Origin: Rostrohypoxylon terebratum
Taxonomy: Eukaryota > Ascomycota > Sordariomycetes > Xylariales > Hypoxylaceae
Direction of reading: 5' to 3'
Length of the DNA stretch: 63,006 nt
NCBI GenBank assembly: GCA_022497145.1
Contig: MU385995.1
Coordinates: 1 to 63,006, forward strand
In this document: one piece after another, positions 57,681-63,006 of the stretch
Numbering within the stretch: the first letter of the stretch is position 1
Layout: the number at the start of each line of letters is the position of its first letter
Made by a program: the position numbers and the translations under genes
The notes under the pieces: generated by a model
Told to the model about the DNA's origin: nothing
What the model saw: the letters and a program-made list of their open reading frames with translations, nothing else
Databases searched by the model: none

Positions 57681-59642
57681 CTAACGAATTGAAATCCAAT
57701 GCCCTTCGCTTCCCACATGTGCTAACCTCAAGGACGCTACTCCCACTCTCTCATAGGTACTCTTCTCTGTTAGGTCAAGCGGGTGAACAATAAGAACGTG
57801 CTGTTTTAGATCATCCGGGCTGCTATTAGCCTTGTCTCGTCCAATGACTACGCAGCGTAGATTTTCAACGTCAAACTCCTCTTCTGTATCAAAAGAAATT
57901 CGAACGAGCATGTCTAACTTGGTGAGGCGCAATTCTCTGGCTTGCCCTCTCAAGACTGAAAGATCTCTGTTCCGCTTCAGAGAAGACTGATTCTCAAAGC
58001 TAACCGCATTTCTGGACTTGAAGGGGTTCTTGAATTCCTTGGTGGCCCAATCAATCTTCTCAAATTGAAGGTTCATGTACTTGATAGGGCCCTCCTTGGA
58101 AACCCAAGACCAACTTGGGACAGGACGGTCGCGGGGCCAAGAGATGCGCTTCATGAACTTAATGTCACGACGTTGCCACAGTAGGCCACGTGCGAAGTAG
58201 ACGGAAAAGAGTCCAAACGCCGCCTGTGTCTGGAAAGCGCGCTCCAGACGCTTTTGAAGACCAAGGAGTGCTACAGACCTATCAGATGGTTTTGTGAAGG
58301 CCAATCCAGAGTACCGCTCGTAAAGGTCTTGCACAAGCACTTGTCTTCCGTCCCGATAGTACTCTAATGCGGATTGGGGAAAGTTTGCATCGCCTAGAAA
58401 TGCAGCCTTGGAGCTAAAATTTATGTTGTTAACGCACCGTATCTTTATACTACTAGGTACTCCAGAAACATTTTACTCACTTATGAAGACGTGCTAGAGT
58501 TTCGCAATGCACTCCAGCACCACATTCCCAATATATCTGGGTTGAACTGAAGTAGATGGTGCGCCGAGAAAGGACCCTTTCTTGCAAAACCCATCCACGA
58601 CGATTCAGCTCCCCCAACTCGACATCTCTATGAAAGTTATCGATGTTTGGGCATACGTAAACCCTCCCCATGCTTTTAGTAGAGAGCTGAACACATGGCC
58701 GCAGTCCACGTTGTGATAGAAATCCCTCACTGGACGACCTGGCTGAACTGGCCGCGATTGTAAAATACGAACCACTGAAAACCTGTTCCATTTTGGCTGC
58801 CTCGTCTCTCCAATCCTGTTCATTGTCCTGGATGATACAAAGTGAATCGATCCAGATATAGTCCACCAATCCGAGTGCACGGACAACTGTAATAGCGTCC
58901 CTGAATGTAAGAGGGAGCCACTCGAAGTCAATAGATTCCCTAAGTTGTGAAATATTGTCATCGAATGTGCAGAATCTCGAACTATCCCTGTCTGGCCCCC
59001 AACAGTGACTGAGAGCGGCGTACCGCGATGGAGCTATGTCGACTGAATTCACCAACTTGATTGGATTGCCGATTTCGATGAGACGAGTTGGCATAATGAT
59101 GCCACTGCTGTCCATGTGATGGCAAGCATCATGAGTCAAATCACATGCCTCGACCCATTGCTTCAAAAGGGAGAACTGTTCATCGCTAGCTGTCGTTGGA
59201 AGAATTGGTAACCCAACTTGTGCCCCTTCATAGAGGTTTGCATCTACTCAATTAGTAAGCTAAACTCTTGGGAGTTGGGTAATGGGAAGTTCATACCTGG
59301 TTTTGCGTATATTGAGAGAAGCTTTGGGCCGTCCCTGACCCTTACCGTGGCTCCATCCTGGCTCAATGTGATCGTCCTGGGTGGCCCTATACCGACGTTA
59401 TCAAGTGTTTGGAAGAGAAGACTGCATAAATCGCAGTTTTTGGACCTTTGCCTTAGTTCTTCTACATTACATCCCTCGTCAAACAGCTTAGGTGAAACAA
59501 TGGCATTGCAGTTATTGCACAATGAGTGACCGCCATTTTGTGGTTCTGGCTCGGGTTGATTCCATCCGATGGAATTTAGAAACTTTATGGCAAATGCGTT
59601 GTCCGGCGTGGAGTCCCATTCGTCATTCAGAATGCTCGATTG
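57681..59642 (-). CDS. HET-domain protein, 5' end unresolved
   Basis: Exons 59642-59297, 59243-58481 and 58413-57681; at least 613 residues. The N-terminal Cys pairs (LCNNCNAIV, NCDLCSLLF) precede the linker YAKPDANLYEGAQVGLPILP, rebuilt across the first intron. The HET domain has YAALSHCWGPD, FRDAITVVRALGLVDYIWIDSLCI, DWRDEAAKMEQVFSGSYFTIAAS and RGWVLQERVLSRR, and the C-terminal half ends VASLRLAHVGSEGHW. Both introns keep phase (1 and 2) with good sites. No in-frame ATG exists in the first exon. An acceptor (TTATTAG) ends at 59643, and a phase-0 exon ending VDNAQA (donor GTAAGT at about 59700) may precede it, but it opens onto a stop. The start is therefore missing, distant or lost. Confidence 0.8.
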
Positions 59643-59921
59643 CTAATAATGTCAAATGATGTTGCCATCGATAGCAACAGAATGCCGTTATAGACTTACC
59701 GCCTGTGCATTGTCAACACTATCTATGATTTCGATTGGTTAACTGGGCTCATGAACTTACTAACTACAAAGAATGTTTTAGTTGCTTATTAATTGGTGGT
59801 GTAAGTTGAATGAACAGGGGCAATCGGATCACTGACGTTCTGGGAGTCGGTCAGTGTTATACGGAATGATAGAAACCAATTTCGCGTACATACTAGATAT
59901 AACTCGCAGGTTAGCTTTGGT

Positions 59922-61903
59922 CTAATGGATTGAATTCTTATGTTGACTCACTCCTTGATGTTTTGTATTTATTGACGCATTTGTACTCAAAGAGTTCGAG
60001 TTAAATTCTCCGGTTGGAGCACGGACGAGGACCTTAGGGCTGCCTCCCTCGTCTATACTGGGATTATCGAATACAGTCAAATTAGACGGAAATGTTGGGG
60101 CATCATCTCGCCGAGGCGCAGCAAGTCCCCCTCCTTCTTTATAAACTGTGTTGTGCCGTTGCTGGCTGCTAATTCTATCGCCCGGGTATTTCAGCTGGAC
60201 GGCGGCAAGATAGGATATGTGGGATTCGCTTTTATGGACGATGTCCGTAATAGCCATGTGCAAGGCCTTTGCTGTTTCGCGATAGTCTGGATAGCTTTCG
60301 TAAATTTCCGATACTTTCACAACAAGTAGGCGTTTCCGAATGAGTGATAGGAGGTCCTTATATGCAGAGGCTCCGTTGGAATGGCTCTCGAGATCTGACA
60401 TCATGACATTCATGCATGAATCAACATACGGATGAATGGTATACTTCTTCCCGTCCGGAATATCATAGCTCTCCCAGAAGTGAGTTGTGGATACTTTGAA
60501 TTTCACCACACTTTCATAACCGTAGATAAGCCATATTAACAGTTCTAATAGGATACATCCCATGGACCAGATATCGTATTGCCTTGAGCGAGCATCATGT
60601 GTCTCTCTCGTTTCGTCCATTTCTGGCGGCTCGTACCGGGATGTTCCTGATGGAGTGAAGGTCATCATTCCTTTCCGATTCTTGGTGTGCTCTTCTTTTT
60701 CATGAAAAGCGGCGAGCCCTAGATCAGCAATCTGGAAAATTCCATGGTTCTTTTCGTCTTGGAACCAGAGGATGTTCTCGGGTTTCAAGTCGCCATGCCT
60801 GGTATTCTCTTCATGTAGCTCCTCAAGAGCTGAACAAACCCCTTTGATTTGGTCAAGAATCCAGCGCAGACTATCTAGGTCTGAACGTTGACTCTCAAAG
60901 TCACTCCAGTATTTCAACAAGTTACCGCCGTTCGCCCAAGGGAAAATTAAGCACCGGTCTTCTCCTTTTTGATAAGCAGCGATCGGTGTGATCAGGTGCG
61001 GCGATTTGTACTGCTGTAGTCTGTGAAGGTTGCTAGCCTCCTTGTCAAAGAAATCTGCAAGTACTTCGTCATGTTTTGCCTTTTTAATAGCAATAGAGAC
61101 CTCATCATTATGTAAATCCTATGAAAGTTGAGTAGAGGCCATATTTTGTGGGGTATGTCATCGCTCACCAAGGTAGGCAAAGAAGCGACATCAAGATGCG
61201 CTTTATGGATCTCAACCCTTGATACTTCGCCGAAGAATCCGCTGCTGGCAGGCTTCGGCGAAGCACGTAGATAGGGTAGTGTCCTGCTTGTATGGAATTT
61301 GAAGCGAAAGGTTTGCTTGCCAAACCTTGGTGCTAAGAAACGCCATTGATAATTTGTGAAGGAATCACGGTCTCTACGAGACCAGTTTCCTAGAAACTCT
61401 TTTTTGGACTCGCTGTCAGCCTCAAGAGATGACCAGGAGTAACCATTTTCGTCTCCATTCACTTCAATCGTAATCGGCAATGATTTATCTGTGATATTAC
61501 TTCTCTTCAAGTCCAAAAGGAGTGATATTTTTTCGCTCTCTTCCGTCATCATTACTAGAATAAGAAAGAGCCTCTTTGCGTGCATTGAAACAAAACTAGA
61601 AAGCTCATTTGCATTATGTACCCCCGCGTCCTCAAGAACGGAGTTGACAGTTGCTGATGTGGCAAAGGCAGCTAGTTGATCATAAGGTAGAAACTTGGCA
61701 GAATCATTGTTCTGTTTATAAGCGTGTTCAATCTTGTTTGATAAATTCTCGATTACCTTGTAGCTAGGGCGTGGTGCCGGAACTGGAGGTCGGAGTTCCG
61801 ATCCGTGTTGAGGCGGAGATTGAATCTGGTGTTTCTGCGGACTTTCATCTGCCTTTGGTTCTGCTTTCTTTCGAAACAGCTTTGCGAGATCTATTCCACA
61901 CAT
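59922..61903 (-). CDS. protein kinase B of the cluster, with N-terminal accessory domain
   Basis: Exons 61903-61169 and 61118-59922; 643 residues. A Pro-rich N-terminus (MCGIDLAKLFRKKAEPKADE) leads to a domain (about 60-230) with LFLILVMM and the same W-x-R-x-D-x3-F-x3-Q-x5-P pattern as kinase A. In the kinase, EVSIAIKKAK carries the ATP-binding Lys (about 257). RHGDLKPENILWF is the catalytic loop (about 353, HGD for HRD), IADLGLAAF is the metal-binding loop, and RYEPPEMDETRE is the APE region. The C-tail is hydrophilic. A strong GTGAGT donor at 59951 could splice the last residues differently (ending YVREIGFYHSV, stop near 59857). The gene lies head-to-tail upstream of the HET gene. Confidence 0.85.
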
Positions 61904-62391
61904 GATTTATGAATCTGGAATGCTCGTTTGCAATTTCCAACTTGACGTTTTAGCTATATTCGCACTATTTGAGCGAAATCGAAGATCAAGACGAACCACT
62001 CAACTAGGTATGTGCTTGCCTTTCTAGTTCTTTTTCTTGGGGATACGTGAGATATATGGGCACAAGGCTCTAGACAGAGAGAGGGGCAGCATTCGTCAAT
62101 GATGCTGGTGGCGTTCAAGTCAGCCATTAATGTGACCCTCCATATCGACTATCCTGGTATGCTTGCTGAAAAGATTCGGTGTGCGCCAACTTCGCTTATA
62201 GAAATGGCGGCTTTCAGCTCATATTATGGCCATCCATGGCATTAATATAGAATCAATTTATGCAGTCTTTCCCATTCATATGGTTCTATTCAGTAAGACC
62301 TTTTTTTAATATAAAAAATGAAAAAAAAAAGAATGAAAGAGAAATGGGACGCTAGTCTGTAAAGTGAACTTTTCAATGTGATGCTGTGCTA
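61904..62391. other. intergenic, kinase B promoter
   Basis: AT-rich spacer with an A-rich stretch at 62307-62341. No gene or RNA recognised. Confidence 0.5.
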
Positions 62392-62663
62392 GCAAGCCGG
62401 AATCGAATGAAGATGGCGCAGTCTTGGCAAAGCCAGATTAAGCTTAACATAGGTAAAATCTTACGATAAAACAGCAGAATGATGAATAATTAATTCAAAA
62501 AAACATGATTTTAGAAGGTATGCATCTTATGAGCTTTATGATAATACATTTTTTGAGGAATTTTAAGTATTATTTTAGGTTGTTGTTCTGGTGGTTATTT
62601 GTAGAGTACCTACTTAAAAATGAGAATGCCAAGTCTGCGCCGTCTTCATTCGATTCCGGCTGC
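62392..62663. mobile_element. 272-bp MITE with about 35-bp terminal inverted repeats, mariner-like TA target
   Basis: The left terminus begins GCAAGCCGGAATCGAATG and the right terminus is its inverted copy. The arms match over about 35 bp with two substitutions plus a one-base indel near the tip. The element is flanked by TA on both sides (62390-62391 and 62664-62665), the target duplication of Tc1/mariner transposons. The interior is about 200 bp, AT-rich and non-coding, so it cannot move on its own. The family assignment is inference from the TA flanks. Confidence 0.75.
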
Positions 62664-63006
62664 TAAGTATTACAAATTGGTTTTTAAAACACCTGCTAAC
62701 AGCTGCTTATCAGTAGACCCTCCCACCCCGCCAACTTCAACATCGCTGCTCACTCGAGCTATTAATTCAAACGTACCTGAGTACGTAGCTGAATATTATT
62801 TGTGTTGAAAAGAATACTTAGGATATGGCAAAGATTTAACTCCTTTAACAAATACTTTAAGTTTTAGTATATGAAAATGGTTGTTACACTTGGCGTATAA
62901 ATTTGAAATGATACTGTGACGAACCTATACTTAGGCTTAGTAAGTATAGCTTCATAAGGGGGTCTTGATTTTAAGGTAACAGTAATCGTAGAGGTCAAGT
63001 GTAATC
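62664..63006. other. AT-rich end of window
   Basis: No gene, RNA or repeat recognised. The frame 62620-62808 begins inside the MITE terminus and has no motif. Confidence 0.5.

Noticed and set aside
59857..59956. Kinase B fused to the HET gene through the GTGAGT donor
   Set aside because: All acceptors tried between kinase B and the HET exon lead to stops in the needed frame.
62620..62808. Small open frame at the right edge
   Set aside because: It begins inside the inverted-repeat terminus of the MITE and shows no protein features.
1..63006. CRISPR arrays, prophage or bacterial operons
   Set aside because: No regularly spaced direct repeats were seen. Spliceosomal introns throughout show fungal nuclear DNA.

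Overview
This window is nuclear DNA from a filamentous ascomycete (Pezizomycotina; Sordariomycetes is my best guess). The evidence is many short introns (43-74 nt) with GT-AG ends and CTAAC/CTGAC-type branch sites, the families present (HET, Zn2Cys6, unspecific peroxygenase, DUF829/PaxU-like, aspzincin-like peptidase), and telomere-like TTAGGG runs. Exons were joined by hand from splice motifs, reading-frame phase and family sequence patterns. Nothing was aligned to a database.

Layout. 1-9.2 kb: a decayed secreted-protein relic, an MFS transporter with telomere repeats inside an intron, a short-type peroxygenase, a small secreted protein and a one-pass membrane protein. 9.9-13.9 kb: a secreted metallopeptidase and a secreted CE1-type esterase. 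14.4-31.0 kb: a housekeeping block with DNA ligase I, aldose 1-epimerase, a broken F-box gene, a disordered nuclear-type protein, COX20 and DNA polymerase epsilon. 31.5-47.8 kb: an unknown protein, a GMC oxidoreductase, a HET-domain protein, a SET protein with a secretion signal, a DUF829 hydrolase, an amino-acid permease, a tiny Cys-rich protein and a secreted beta-propeller. 48.0-53.2 kb: a GH3 beta-glucosidase with a Zn2Cys6 regulator just upstream on the same strand. 53.5-61.9 kb: two related protein-kinase genes flanking a HET gene and a small unknown gene. 62.4-62.7 kb: a mariner-like MITE.

How the genes relate. Ligase I and polymerase epsilon serve DNA replication, and the COX20/POL2 intergenic region carries an overlapping MCB/SCB-like cell-cycle box. 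The secreted esterase, peptidase and peroxygenase, with the intracellular beta-glucosidase, fit a plant-litter or plant-associated life style. The kinase-HET-kinase group is the best candidate for an undescribed system, possibly non-self recognition or programmed cell death. The sequence supports the neighbourhood, not the function.

Main oddities: TTAGGG repeats making up about a third of a 56-nt intron; a GC-AG intron in DNA ligase I; a single in-frame TGA in an otherwise continuous F-box gene; a SET-domain protein with a signal peptide; a 272-bp TA-flanked inverted-repeat element; and a CCTA/TAGG motif recurring through the intergenic DNA.
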